This document shows positions 44,890 to 54,223 of a DNA stretch of 64,000 nt, piece by piece (position 1 is the first letter of the stretch; each line of letters starts with the position of its first letter). The stretch spans positions 356,917 through 420,916 of the forward strand of contig NZ_ML974130.1 in the NCBI RefSeq assembly GCF_004143485.2, written 5' to 3'. The notes under the pieces were generated by a model that was not told where the DNA came from, searched no databases, and saw only the letters and a list, made by a program, of their open reading frames with translations. This stretch comes from Halorussus amylolyticus (GTDB taxonomy: Archaea > Halobacteriota > Halobacteria > Halobacteriales > Haladaptataceae). Made by a program: the position numbers and the translations under genes.

Positions 44890-46188
44890 ATGGAGCAAAC
44901 TCACGTCGTCACCTGCTTTCTCCGGAATCGCGGGGAGGTCCTCCTGCTCAGGCGCTCGGCGGAGGTCGGTTCGTACTCGGGACTGTGGGGCGCAGTCTCG
45001 GGCCACGCCGAGGGCGACCCCGACGCCGCGGCCCGCGAGGAAATCGCGGCGGAGACCGGACTGCTCGACGCCTGCACGCTCGCGCGAACGGGCGTCACCT
45101 TCGAGTTCGAGGACCCCGACCTCGACACGCGGTGGGTCGTTCACCCGTACCTGTTCGACTGCGAGCGCCGCGACGCCGACACCGACTGGGAGACCGCCGA
45201 GTCCGAGTGGGTCTCGCCAACGGAACTCCTCCGGCGCGAGACCGTGCCACAGCTCTGGACCTCCTACTCGCGGGTCGCGCCGACGATTCGGGAAATCGCC
45301 GAGGACGTCGAACACGGCTCTGCGTACCTCTCGGTGCGCGCGCTCGAAGTTCTGCGCGACCGAGCGGGGTCGTTCGTCGTGCGCGCGCCGCCACGCGGCG
45401 CGGACGGCGAGCGGCGAAGCCGCGAGCGCGCTTCCGACAACTGGACCGCGCTCTCGGTCCTCGCCGAGAAACTCCTCGAAGCCCGCCCGAGCATGGCCGT
45501 CGTCGGCAATCGCGTGAATCGCGCGATGGCGACCGCGGCCGACGACCGCACCCCGGCGGCGGTCGAGCGCGCGACCAGCGAGGAAATCGACCGGGCGTTT
45601 CGCGCCGACGAGCGGGCCGCCGAGAACGCCGCCGAGGAAATCCGCGACGACACGGTTCTCACGCTCTCGCGGTCCGGGACCGTCCTCGACGCGCTCGACG
45701 CCGCCGACCGCGTCTTCGTCGCCGAGTCGCGCCCGGCGAGGGAGGGAGTTGCGGTGGCCGAGGCGCTCGCAGAGCGCCTCGGCCCGGCGAACGTGACCCT
45801 CCACACCGACGCCGCGGTCGCGCACGTGCTGGCGACCGAGGCGGTCGATGCGGTGGTGGTCGGCACGGACGCGATACTGCCGGACGGTCGCGTCGTGAAC
45901 AAGACCGGCACGCGCGCCGCCGCGCTCGCGGCGGCGCGCGAGGGCGTCCCCGTCTACGCGGTCGCGGCCAGCGACAAGGTTCCGACCGGCGACGAGGCGT
46001 TTCTGGAGGATGGCGACCTCGATGCGGTGTACGACGGCGAGGCCGACCTGCAGGTGGTGAATCCGACCTTCGACGTGACGCCCGCCGACTGCGTTTCGGG
46101 GGTGATTACGGAACGCGGGACGTTGGACGGCGAGGGGATTTCGGAAGTCGTCGAGGAGCTTCGAGACCTGTCTGCGTGGCGGGCGTGA
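44890..46188 (+). CDS. Nudix domain fused to eIF2B-alpha-like (ribose isomerase-type) domain
   Basis: Product of 432 residues. Residues 1-140 are a Nudix fold (VVTCFLRNRGEVLLLRRSAE, GLWGAVSGHAEG). The Nudix box AAAREEIAAETGL is degenerate: Arg of the canonical REUxEExGU is Glu and the first Glu of the EE pair is Ala, so hydrolysis is doubtful. Residues about 150-432 are an eIF2B alpha/beta/delta or ribose-1,5-bisphosphate-isomerase-like domain (SMAVVGNRVNRAMATA, VVVGTDAILPDGRVVNKTGT, AVAASDKV). The domain order is seen in other haloarchaea; the reaction is not established. A 14-bp inverted repeat lies at 45911-45940. Confidence 0.85.
   Translation: MEQTHVVTCFLRNRGEVLLLRRSAEVGSYSGLWGAVSGHAEGDPDAAAREEIAAETGLLDACTLARTGVTFEFEDPDLDTRWVVHPYLFDCERRDADTDWETAESEWVSPTELLRRETVPQLWTSYSRVAPTIREIAEDVEHGSAYLSVRALEVLRDRAGSFVVRAPPRGADGERRSRERASDNWTALSVLAEKLLEARPSMAVVGNRVNRAMATAADDRTPAAVERATSEEIDRAFRADERAAENAAEEIRDDTVLTLSRSGTVLDALDAADRVFVAESRPAREGVAVAEALAERLGPANVTLHTDAAVAHVLATEAVDAVVVGTDAILPDGRVVNKTGTRAAALAAAREGVPVYAVAASDKVPTGDEAFLEDGDLDAVYDGEADLQVVNPTFDVTPADCVSGVITERGTLDGEGISEVVEELRDLSAWRA
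45911..45940. repeat. Inverted repeat (14-2-14) in the eIF2B-like domain
   Basis: CGCGCGCCGCCGCG (45911-45924), CT, then its exact reverse complement (45927-45940). It encodes the TRAAALAAARE helix. Unlike the others it lies in a conserved region and is a simple G/C string, so codon bias may explain part of it. Confidence 0.8.
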
Positions 46189-46257
46189 GGCGTCTCTCCG
46201 TTTCGTCTACCCACCGACGAAACACCATCTAAGTGCGTCGAGCGCGTCATCGTACGC

Positions 46258-46584
46258 ATGGTCGCAGACCACGATTCTCCGAGCACCGATGACATCGAGG
46301 TTCGGATACAGCAGGTCGGTCGGTACTCTCGGTTCGTCAAGGCGGGACTCGGAGTAATCCTCGCGGCCTTCGCTTTCGCGGTCGTCGGTCGGTTGCCCGC
46401 CAATCTCGATTCCGTGCCGAGCGCGGTCGGTGCCGTCCTCCTCCCGCTGATTTTCGTCGGGATGGGGCTGTTGCTGTTCGGCATCGGGATGCACCTCCAC
46501 CTCATGCACCTCAATCTCGTGAAACAGCTACAGAAGAGTCGAACCGCCGGTTCCGGGGCGTCCGAAGACGAGTCGGACTCGTAG
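46258..46584 (+). CDS. Hypothetical two-helix membrane protein
   Basis: Product of 108 residues: an acidic start (MVADHDSPSTDDIEVRIQQV), membrane segments GLGVILAAFAFAVVGRL and AVLLPLIFVGMGLLLFGIGM, a His-rich loop (HLHLMHLNLV) and an acidic Ser-rich tail. No family recognised. Confidence 0.65.
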   Translation: MVADHDSPSTDDIEVRIQQVGRYSRFVKAGLGVILAAFAFAVVGRLPANLDSVPSAVGAVLLPLIFVGMGLLLFGIGMHLHLMHLNLVKQLQKSRTAGSGASEDESDS

Positions 46585-46595
46585 CGTACGTCCTC

Positions 46596-47861
46596 TCAAT
46601 CGTCGCCCGCGCTCGCGGAGACCGCGCTCGTGGTCGAACTGTCGCCGTACAGCGTCTTCGCGGCGAGGACTCCGGCGACCGCGATGAGGGCGACGCACGC
46701 CAGATACTCGACTGCGAAGCCAAAGCGCGTGGCGAAGGGGAGCGCGACCAGCGGCCCGAGCGTCGAACCGAGGTCGCCGAACACGTTGTACACGCCGCCG
46801 AGTTTCCCCACGTCGTTGTCAGGACTGATGTCACCGAGATACGCCAACAGGGGCGGGTTCGTCCCGCCGACGCCGATGCCGATGAGCGCGACGGCGACGA
46901 GCGTGGCTTCGAGCGTCGGATAGAGCGCGAGTAGTCCGAATCCGGTCGCAAAGACGGTCAGCGCGGGGAGAGTCAGCGCCGCCCGGTTCGTGAGCGTGTC
47001 GGAGTACCGACCGACGGCGAGGGTGGTGAGGCTCGACCCCGCCACGCTGACGGCCATCACGAGACCGCTCGCGCCGACGCCCGACAGGCTCCCGATACCG
47101 ATACCGTTCGCTTCGGCGTACAGCACGATGGTCGAGAGCAGGACGCCCGCGAACAGGAACCGGACGACGAAGTTGATGGCACCGACCGTGAAGATGCGGG
47201 TGTCGGCCCGCACGAGCGACGGGAGTTCGCGAAGACTGCTGGTGGTCTCCACGTCGGCGTTGATGTCGGGCAGGACGACGAGCGCGACGACGGCCGCAAA
47301 CAGTCCGGCGACTCCGGCGGTCAGAAACGCCTCGGTGTAGCCGAAGGCGTCGGTCACGAGACCGCCGACCACCAGACCCATCGGGAAGCCGAGGCTCTGG
47401 CCGCCGCGCATGTAGCCGACCCACTTGCCGCGATTCTCGGGCGTCGTGATGTGGGTGATGGTGCTGAACGCGCCGACGAACACGAACGCCGACCCGAAGC
47501 CCCAGCACGCCCGCGAGACGAGGAAGATGGTGGCGCTGTCGAGCGGAATCGGGCCGGGGTTCATCCCGAGGACGTAGCCGAACGGCACGAGTCCCTGCAC
47601 GAAGAAGCCGACTATCATGGGTCGGCGGGTCCCCATCTTGTCGAGAATCTGGCCCGCGGGGGTGTTCATCAGGAGCCGCGTGAACCGATTGATAGAGAGG
47701 ATGACACCCACGATGAACGGCGAGATACCGAGAATCCCCCCGAGCGACGGAATCGTCGGGAACGCGACCCCGCCGCCGAGACCGCCGAGGAACACCCCGG
47801 CGATGAGGCTCCCGACGACGTATCGCACGCTCGGGTCGTCGCCGCCGACCAACCGACTCAT
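46596..47861 (-). CDS. MFS transporter controlled by adjacent TetR gene
   Basis: From ATG 47861 (MSRLVGGDDPSVRYVVGSLI), 421 residues with 12 likely membrane segments. Motif A appears as GQILDKMGTRRPMIVG, and VGRYSDTLTNRAAL is the matching loop in the second half. The ATG overlaps the stop of the TetR gene (ATGA), so they form one operon; TetR-MFS pairs usually sense and export toxic small molecules. The ligand is unknown. Confidence 0.88.
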   Translation of the reverse strand: MSRLVGGDDPSVRYVVGSLIAGVFLGGLGGGVAFPTIPSLGGILGISPFIVGVILSINRFTRLLMNTPAGQILDKMGTRRPMIVGFFVQGLVPFGYVLGMNPGPIPLDSATIFLVSRACWGFGSAFVFVGAFSTITHITTPENRGKWVGYMRGGQSLGFPMGLVVGGLVTDAFGYTEAFLTAGVAGLFAAVVALVVLPDINADVETTSSLRELPSLVRADTRIFTVGAINFVVRFLFAGVLLSTIVLYAEANGIGIGSLSGVGASGLVMAVSVAGSSLTTLAVGRYSDTLTNRAALTLPALTVFATGFGLLALYPTLEATLVAVALIGIGVGGTNPPLLAYLGDISPDNDVGKLGGVYNVFGDLGSTLGPLVALPFATRFGFAVEYLACVALIAVAGVLAAKTLYGDSSTTSAVSASAGDD

Positions 47862-48484
47862 TCGCCGTTCGGCCTCCGGAGCCAGTCGAGCCACTCCTCG
47901 ACGATTGCGGCCCGAACGTCCTCGGCCACGTCGCTCTCGTCGAGCGTGACCTGGTGGAGTCGCGCGCCGTTGATGGTGGCGAACAGCCACGTCGCGGCGC
48001 GTTCGGGGTCCACCTCGCGGAAGACGCCGCGCTCGATTCCGTCCTCGATGATGGCGGCCGCGGTGGCCTCGATGTGTCTGTAGTTCGTCGTCAACTGCTC
48101 GCGGAAGGCGTCGTTGTGCGGCGCTTGTGCCCGGATATCGAGCAGTGCGGTGTGGTACTCCCAGTGGTCGGTCTCCGAGCGCGGTTCGTGGGTGCCGAGC
48201 AGGAGCGCGTCCACGAGCGCGACGAGTCGCTCCTCGGGGTCGTCGATGGTCTCGATGTCGAGCGTGTCGAGAAATCGGTCGAGCAGGTAGTCGAGAAACG
48301 CGACCAGCAGGTCCTCTTTGGTGTCGTAGTGGTAGTGGAGGACCGCTTTCGTCTTGTCGAACTCGTCGGCGATGGCCTGCATCGTGAGGTTCGCGTAGCC
48401 GTGCTTGCAGAGCGCGGCGTACGTGGCCTCCATGATGGCCGTTCGCGTGTCGGGGGTGTTTTCGGTGTTGTCCGCCGCGTTCAT
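47858..48484 (-). CDS. TetR/AcrR family transcriptional regulator
   Basis: Product of 208 residues. The N-terminal helix-turn-helix (AIMEATYAALCKHGYANLTM, QAIADEFDKTKAVLHYHYDT, KEDLLVAFLDYLLD) is a textbook TetR domain; the remaining helices form the ligand-binding and dimer part. It is first in the operon with the MFS gene. A 14-bp palindrome touching its start codon is the probable operator, implying autorepression lifted by the exported compound. Confidence 0.93.
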   Translation of the reverse strand: MNAADNTENTPDTRTAIMEATYAALCKHGYANLTMQAIADEFDKTKAVLHYHYDTKEDLLVAFLDYLLDRFLDTLDIETIDDPEERLVALVDALLLGTHEPRSETDHWEYHTALLDIRAQAPHNDAFREQLTTNYRHIEATAAAIIEDGIERGVFREVDPERAATWLFATINGARLHQVTLDESDVAEDVRAAIVEEWLDWLRRPNGE

Positions 48485-48498
48485 ACTAACCGGTTAGT
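48485..48498. promoter_or_regulatory. TetR operator candidate
   Basis: ACTAACCGGTTAGT is a perfect 14-bp palindrome immediately upstream of the TetR ATG (48484), at the expected start of a leaderless transcript; GTTAGTTAG extends one side. Binding there would block transcription of the TetR-MFS operon. Confidence 0.75.
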
Positions 48499-48624
48499 TA
48501 GTTTTGTTGAAAGGGCTTCGGTTTCGTGTCCGATTCGACGGTTGCGGCCAGATATGATATCTATATCCAACACAAAAAATAAAAAATATTATTAAACAAT
48601 TTTATACATAGTGGAGTTAGAAAA

Positions 48625-48634
48625 TATTATATAT
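48625..48634 (+). promoter_or_regulatory. TATA box of the accessory cassette
   Basis: TATTATATAT is centred about 28 bases before ATG 48657, in an A+T-rich stretch (about 48535-48640). It supports 48657 rather than the ATG at 48633 as start. Confidence 0.65.
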
Positions 48635-48656
48635 GGGGTGTTCTAAACTATATTTC

Positions 48657-49520
48657 ATGGTTCGGAGAGACCATAAAATCGACCGGAGAAACGTTCTGAA
48701 ACACCTCGGTATTGCGGGAACAGCCGGTGTGTTCGCCGGAAACGCGGTCGCAGCAGACGACCTTTCCGCTCAGTCGGACCGAATCGACGACATCTGGGAC
48801 GGTTTGGTCGACTACGCCTACGATAAGATTTCGAGCGGTATCACTCCGTCCGGCGAAGAACTTTCGACCGCTGAACTGCAGGAAACGTATTCTGCCGAGG
48901 ATGTCGAAGGAGACGAAGTCACGCCGGAATCGCTGGCGAGCAAGTTCCTGAAGTTGATGGACCGAATCACTCCGACGAGCGTTCCGTTCGACATCTGTGG
49001 CGAACAGGACCTCATCTTCGACGCCGATAGAATCTGTACACAGGCGACGAACATCTGGGACTCCGTCATCGACGAGTGTCCGACCTCCAGACCCATCTAC
49101 AAGGTCGGTTTCGGTGTCAACCACTATCAGAAGGGGTTCAACGACGACTGGTCGCTCGAAGTTGGTCTCTCGCCGTGGCTCGGCTTCGCTGACAACGGCT
49201 GTATGTACGCTGGTCTGAGCGAATTCCCCATCGAGCAGTGTTCGCTCATCGGCTGTAAGGACGACCTCATCGACCCCACGACTGCCGCTATCGGGTCGGT
49301 CGTCGATGCTGGCATGGACATTATCAGGAACGCCTACGAAGGCCTTCCGACTGAATTGCCACTCGTCCTCAAGTGGGCGCTCGTGGCGCTCCTGGCTATC
49401 GGGCTGATACTCGCGGCCATCGCCGCGGCCGCTGGTACCGGTGCGTCTGGCGGCACGCTCCCCGCGGCTGGCGCTGCGGCCATCGCTGTCGGCGGTGCGC
49501 TCGCTAGCGCTTGGTCGTAA
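48657..49520 (+). CDS. Tat-exported protein with Gly/Ala-rich hydrophobic C-terminus
   Basis: From ATG 48657 (MVRRDHKIDRRNVLKHLGIA), 287 residues. The RRNVLKHLGIAGTAG Tat signal ends near AVAADD. The mature part has six Cys (FDICGEQ, DRICTQ, DECPTS, NGCMYAG, EQCSLIGCKDD), enough for three disulfides, and conserved-looking aromatic blocks (YKVGFGVNHYQKGF). The last 55 residues hold a long hydrophobic helix (LKWALVALLAIGLILAAIAA) and a Gly/Ala-rich tail. This layout recalls exported peptide antimicrobials or pore formers, but it does not match halocin C8. Base composition is lower in G+C than neighbours. Function is not known. Confidence 0.7.
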   Translation: MVRRDHKIDRRNVLKHLGIAGTAGVFAGNAVAADDLSAQSDRIDDIWDGLVDYAYDKISSGITPSGEELSTAELQETYSAEDVEGDEVTPESLASKFLKLMDRITPTSVPFDICGEQDLIFDADRICTQATNIWDSVIDECPTSRPIYKVGFGVNHYQKGFNDDWSLEVGLSPWLGFADNGCMYAGLSEFPIEQCSLIGCKDDLIDPTTAAIGSVVDAGMDIIRNAYEGLPTELPLVLKWALVALLAIGLILAAIAAAAGTGASGGTLPAAGAAAIAVGGALASAWS

Positions 49521-49619
49521 CCCAAAAGCCACTATATTTTTGCGGCGGTACCACATATATGAATGACACATGGCGATGTTACCACGATATCCCGCGGTTC
49601 ACGACATAGGTGACTGCCG

Positions 49620-50750
49620 ATGAGGACTCTGCTCGCGGTACTCGTCGGTCTGCTCGTACTGACCGGACTCGCGTTTCGAGTCTGTGCGTGGGTTGTCGAG
49701 TTCCTCCCCGTTTCGTCCCGGAAGAGCAAACGCGTGCTGCTGTGGGGGTTTCCCGTCGGCGGCGTGCTTGCGTTCGTCAACGCGACCCTCATTCTCCTCG
49801 AAGTCGAAAGTCTACAAACCGCCCGGGATGTGCTCGCGGCCGTCGGTATCGCTGGATCTCCGGGGTCGGAATTCCTCGCGTGGATTCCGACGCTCGCGGC
49901 CGGTGTTTTTTCTGTCGGTGTAGCGTACGTCGGTCTGTTCCCGTCCCGCGCGACGGACGAGGGTGATTCCCGACCGTTTGCGGTCAGGACCGTACTCCTG
50001 TTCACGACGACGCTCACTACTGCCGTTGCGGTCACGTTCGGCGTCGCCCTCGTGCTGTCGCCGCACCTTTCGGAGTTCGGTGCGCTGACAGTGGTGCTGA
50101 GTCTCGCCGCAGCGTGCTGGTACGCCGGGAGCTGGGTTTGGTACACGACGACGTTGAAACCGGACGAAGCGGAGGGGTCGGACCGTGTCACCGGTCTTCT
50201 CGAAGAAGTGGGACTTTCCGCCGAACGCGTGTACGTCATTCCACGTGAGACGCTCGGAGAGGCGGTCGCGATGATTCGGGGACCACTCGGATACAGACGC
50301 CTGTTCGTAACCGAACATCTCCTCGAAACTGCCCCGGAAGACGTGTGTCGAGGACTGCTGGCGGTCGCCGCCGGAAAGGACGAGACCCGGTGCTACGAAC
50401 TCCACGTCGCCGCGACGTTTGCCCCAATTCTCGTCTTCACGCTGGGTCTCCCCGCTGTCGCGGTCGGCGCGATTCCCTACGGCTCGGCGGCCGTGCAGGC
50501 TGTCGTCCTTTTGTCGGTGGTCCTCGCTCTCGTCTTCGCACGCGTCGTCGTCGGCCGTCGCCTCGTGTTCGAAGCGGACCGAGTCGCGGTCGAACGAACG
50601 TCGTCGAAGTGCATCCGTAATACATTTCAGTGGCTCTCGGACGCCGACGACCAACCGACTTCCAGGGGTGCGGTCGGCGTGCTCTTGATGAACCCCTCGA
50701 CTGACCGGCGGCTGAAACGACTGGAGGCCACGGCGTCCGACGAAAGCTAG
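49620..50750 (+). CDS. Multi-spanning M48-peptidase-like membrane protein lacking HExxH
   Basis: Product of 376 residues with seven or eight membrane segments. The region VTGLLEEVGLSAERVYVIPR, RRLFVTEHLLETAPEDVCRG, LLAVAAGKDETRCYELHV follows the M48/HtpX pattern, but where the zinc HExxH should stand the sequence reads AAGKD, so it is probably not an active metalloprotease. It follows the Tat-exported protein by 99 bases. A TATA-like ACTATATTTTTG at 49531 and a 17-codon frame (49570-49623) ending in an ATGA overlap lie between them. An immunity or maturation role for its neighbour is inference only. Confidence 0.6.
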   Translation: MRTLLAVLVGLLVLTGLAFRVCAWVVEFLPVSSRKSKRVLLWGFPVGGVLAFVNATLILLEVESLQTARDVLAAVGIAGSPGSEFLAWIPTLAAGVFSVGVAYVGLFPSRATDEGDSRPFAVRTVLLFTTTLTTAVAVTFGVALVLSPHLSEFGALTVVLSLAAACWYAGSWVWYTTTLKPDEAEGSDRVTGLLEEVGLSAERVYVIPRETLGEAVAMIRGPLGYRRLFVTEHLLETAPEDVCRGLLAVAAGKDETRCYELHVAATFAPILVFTLGLPAVAVGAIPYGSAAVQAVVLLSVVLALVFARVVVGRRLVFEADRVAVERTSSKCIRNTFQWLSDADDQPTSRGAVGVLLMNPSTDRRLKRLEATASDES

Positions 50751-51851
<1,101 letters not shown>

Positions 51852-51875
51852 GGCGAGTCCGGTAGAATTTCGGGG

Positions 51876-53015
51876 TCAGCTCTCCGCGTGGTCGTCGGTC
51901 CGTTCCGAAGCGCCGGATTCCGGGTCCGCTCGGGTTTCGCTCTCGCGCTCCGGCGTCTCCGACTGGTCTCGCTCGAATTCGAGCGACTCCGAGGTCTCGC
52001 CTCCGATGCCCAGCGTCTCCGCGCCGTTCGCGGTCCCGTTCACTTCGGCCGCGAGCATCTCGGCGGCTTCCACGAGGAGCGCGACCACCAGCGGCCCGGC
52101 GATGAACCCCACCGGACCGATGCTGAGTAAGCCGCCGGTGAAGCCGATGAAGTAGAGGCTTCCCGGCAGGTCGGCGGTGTGGCGCGCGAGTCGCGGTCGG
52201 ACGAGCGCGTCGGGGAGCCACCCGATGAGGACCGCGCCCACGACGCCCACCAGCACCGCCGCGGTCACGTCGCCGACGCTGAACTGGTAGAGCGCGAGCA
52301 GGCCGACCAGCACCGACGGTCCGACGATGGGGAGAAACTGGAGGAACCCCGAGACGAGCGCGAGCGTGACGAACAGGTCGTAGCCGAGCGCGAAGAAGAT
52401 GGGGAGCGCGATGAGGAACGTCGCCACCGCGGTCGCGGCCTGCAGGACGTAAATCGCGAACAGCGTCTCGCGCGTTCGCTCGTGGAAGGCGGCGGCCACG
52501 TCGCGGTAGCCGTGGGGAATCGGCGCGACGAGCGCCTTCCGGGCCTGCCCGCGCCGGAGCAGGAGCGCGAACACGAGCAGACCGAACAGCGTGACCTTGA
52601 GCGCGAGGACGGGCGCGATTCGCGCCGCGGTCAGCGCGGCCTCGGTGATGTTCTCGCGGACGAAGGCGATGGCGACGCTCGCGTCGATGGTGTACGCCAT
52701 TCCGAGAACTTCGAACGACAGGCTCTCCGGAAGCCCGCGAAGCACCGCCTGTAGTTCGGCGTGCCGCCGGTAGACGAGGAAGGCGAACGACGACAACAGC
52801 GCGAGGACGCTCACGAACCCCACGGCGGTCGCCGCGGCGCTCGCCCACCACGGGTGGAGTCCGCGAGCGACCAGCCGTTGGTGGAGCGGTGCGAGGACGT
52901 ACGCGACCGTGATGGCGAAGAAGACGGTGCCGAGAACGTCGAACAGCACCACGGCCGCGAGCAGGCCCACCACCGCCAGAATCCCGGCCAAGGCTCGCTG
53001 TCGAGTCGCGGACAT
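51876..53015 (-). CDS. AI-2E family transporter (UPF0118)
   Basis: Product of 379 residues with about eight membrane segments. VGLLAAVVLFDVLGTVFFAI, FLQFLPIVGPSVLVGLLALY and PRLARHTADLPGSLYFIGF follow the AI-2E/TqsA-PerM order. Family members include TqsA and Na+/H+ antiporters; the substrate here is unknown. The C-terminal 50 residues are an acidic Ser/Glu-rich tail with an 18-bp palindrome (51969-51986). Confidence 0.9.
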   Translation of the reverse strand: MSATRQRALAGILAVVGLLAAVVLFDVLGTVFFAITVAYVLAPLHQRLVARGLHPWWASAAATAVGFVSVLALLSSFAFLVYRRHAELQAVLRGLPESLSFEVLGMAYTIDASVAIAFVRENITEAALTAARIAPVLALKVTLFGLLVFALLLRRGQARKALVAPIPHGYRDVAAAFHERTRETLFAIYVLQAATAVATFLIALPIFFALGYDLFVTLALVSGFLQFLPIVGPSVLVGLLALYQFSVGDVTAAVLVGVVGAVLIGWLPDALVRPRLARHTADLPGSLYFIGFTGGLLSIGPVGFIAGPLVVALLVEAAEMLAAEVNGTANGAETLGIGGETSESLEFERDQSETPERESETRADPESGASERTDDHAES

Positions 53016-53175
53016 ACGCCCGGCATCGAACCCCGGAGAGAAAGTCTTTCGGTCGCGCGCGGAAAATCGTCGGATTTCGAACCGCTCGCCGTCGAATCAC
53101 CGAACTTGGGACTTCGGCCGGGACAAAAGTTTCAAAGCTGGGGGAGTAAGGTAGGTGTAGCAGGCGCACGTCTCA

Positions 53176-53196
53176 GCGACCGTCTCGGACGGTCGC
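53176..53196. promoter_or_regulatory. Dyad upstream of the MoxR operon
   Basis: GCGACCGTC (53176-53184), TCG, GACGGTCGC (53188-53196) is a perfect 9-3-9 dyad, 37 bases before the moxR ATG. It could be an operator or a 5'-UTR hairpin. Confidence 0.4.
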
Positions 53197-53232
53197 CGGC
53201 ATTCTCGCCCTCCAGCGCCGACGGAGCCACCT

Positions 53233-54222
53233 ATGACGGAAGCCAACCCGAACCCGAAAGCCAAGTCGCGCCAGAGTGACGAGTCGCCCGAACCGCTCTC
53301 GCTGGACGAGGCCGCCGACCTCGCCACCCGCGTCGTCGAGAACGTCGAGCAGGTCATCGTCGGCCACCGAGACCCGACCGAGCACATCGTGACCGCGATT
53401 CTCGCGCGCGGGCACCTCCTGCTCGACGACGTGCCCGGCGTCGGAAAGACGATGCTCGCGCGGTCGCTCGCCCGGTCTATCGACTGTGCGTTCACTCGGG
53501 TCCAGTTCACGCCCGACCTCCTGCCGACCGACGTGACCGGCGTGAACGTCTTCGACGAGCGGACCCGCGAGTTCGAGTTCAGGCCCGGCCCGGTGTTCGG
53601 CAACGTCGTCCTCGCCGACGAAATCAACCGCGCGCCGCCCAAGACCCAGTCGGCGCTCCTCGAAGCGATGGAGGAGGCCCAAGTCACCGTGGACGGCGAG
53701 ACGTACGAACTCGACCAGCCGTTTACGGTCATCGCCACCCAGAACGACGTGGAGGCCGACCGGACCTACGACCTCCCCATCGCGGAGGTGGACCGCTTCA
53801 TGAAACGACTCTCGCTCGGCTACCCATCGCCCGAGGACGAGTCGGAGGTCCTCCGCAGAGTCACGGGCCGCCACCCCATCGAGAGCCTCGACCCCGTGGC
53901 GACCGGCGAGGAGGTCCGGCGCGCCCGCGAGACCGTGGCGAACGTCACCGCCGAGGAGGCGGTCCGGGAGTACGTGACTCGACTCGCGAACTACACCCGC
54001 GACCACGCCGAACTCGGGGTCAGCCCGCGCGGGTCCATCGCGCTCCTCAGAGCGGGACAGGCCCGCGCGGTCCTCGACGGCCGCGACTACGTCGTCCCCG
54101 ACGACGTGCAGGCCGAAGCCGAGGCGGTCCTGGGCCACCGGGTCCGGACCGGCGGGGACCTCGGCGGCCGGTCGGGACCGGAACTGATAGCCTCGGCGCT
54201 CGAAAGCGTTCCGGTGAAGTGA
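53233..54222 (+). CDS. MoxR-type AAA+ ATPase
   Basis: Product of 329 residues. Walker A DVPGVGKTML, Walker B VVLADEINRAPPKTQSALLE and the sensor/lid region (FMKRLSLGYPSPEDESEVLR) identify a MoxR chaperone ATPase. Its partners are the DUF58 protein one base downstream and the transglutaminase; this trio is widespread and is thought to assemble or mature surface or secreted proteins. GGRSGPELIASALESVPVK is the usual C-terminus. Confidence 0.95.
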   Translation: MTEANPNPKAKSRQSDESPEPLSLDEAADLATRVVENVEQVIVGHRDPTEHIVTAILARGHLLLDDVPGVGKTMLARSLARSIDCAFTRVQFTPDLLPTDVTGVNVFDERTREFEFRPGPVFGNVVLADEINRAPPKTQSALLEAMEEAQVTVDGETYELDQPFTVIATQNDVEADRTYDLPIAEVDRFMKRLSLGYPSPEDESEVLRRVTGRHPIESLDPVATGEEVRRARETVANVTAEEAVREYVTRLANYTRDHAELGVSPRGSIALLRAGQARAVLDGRDYVVPDDVQAEAEAVLGHRVRTGGDLGGRSGPELIASALESVPVK

Positions 54223-54223
54223 G

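Noticed and set aside
48657-49520. Halocin C8 precursor
   Set aside because: Both have Tat signals and Cys-rich parts, but Cys spacing and C-terminal sequence do not match what I know of halocin C8.
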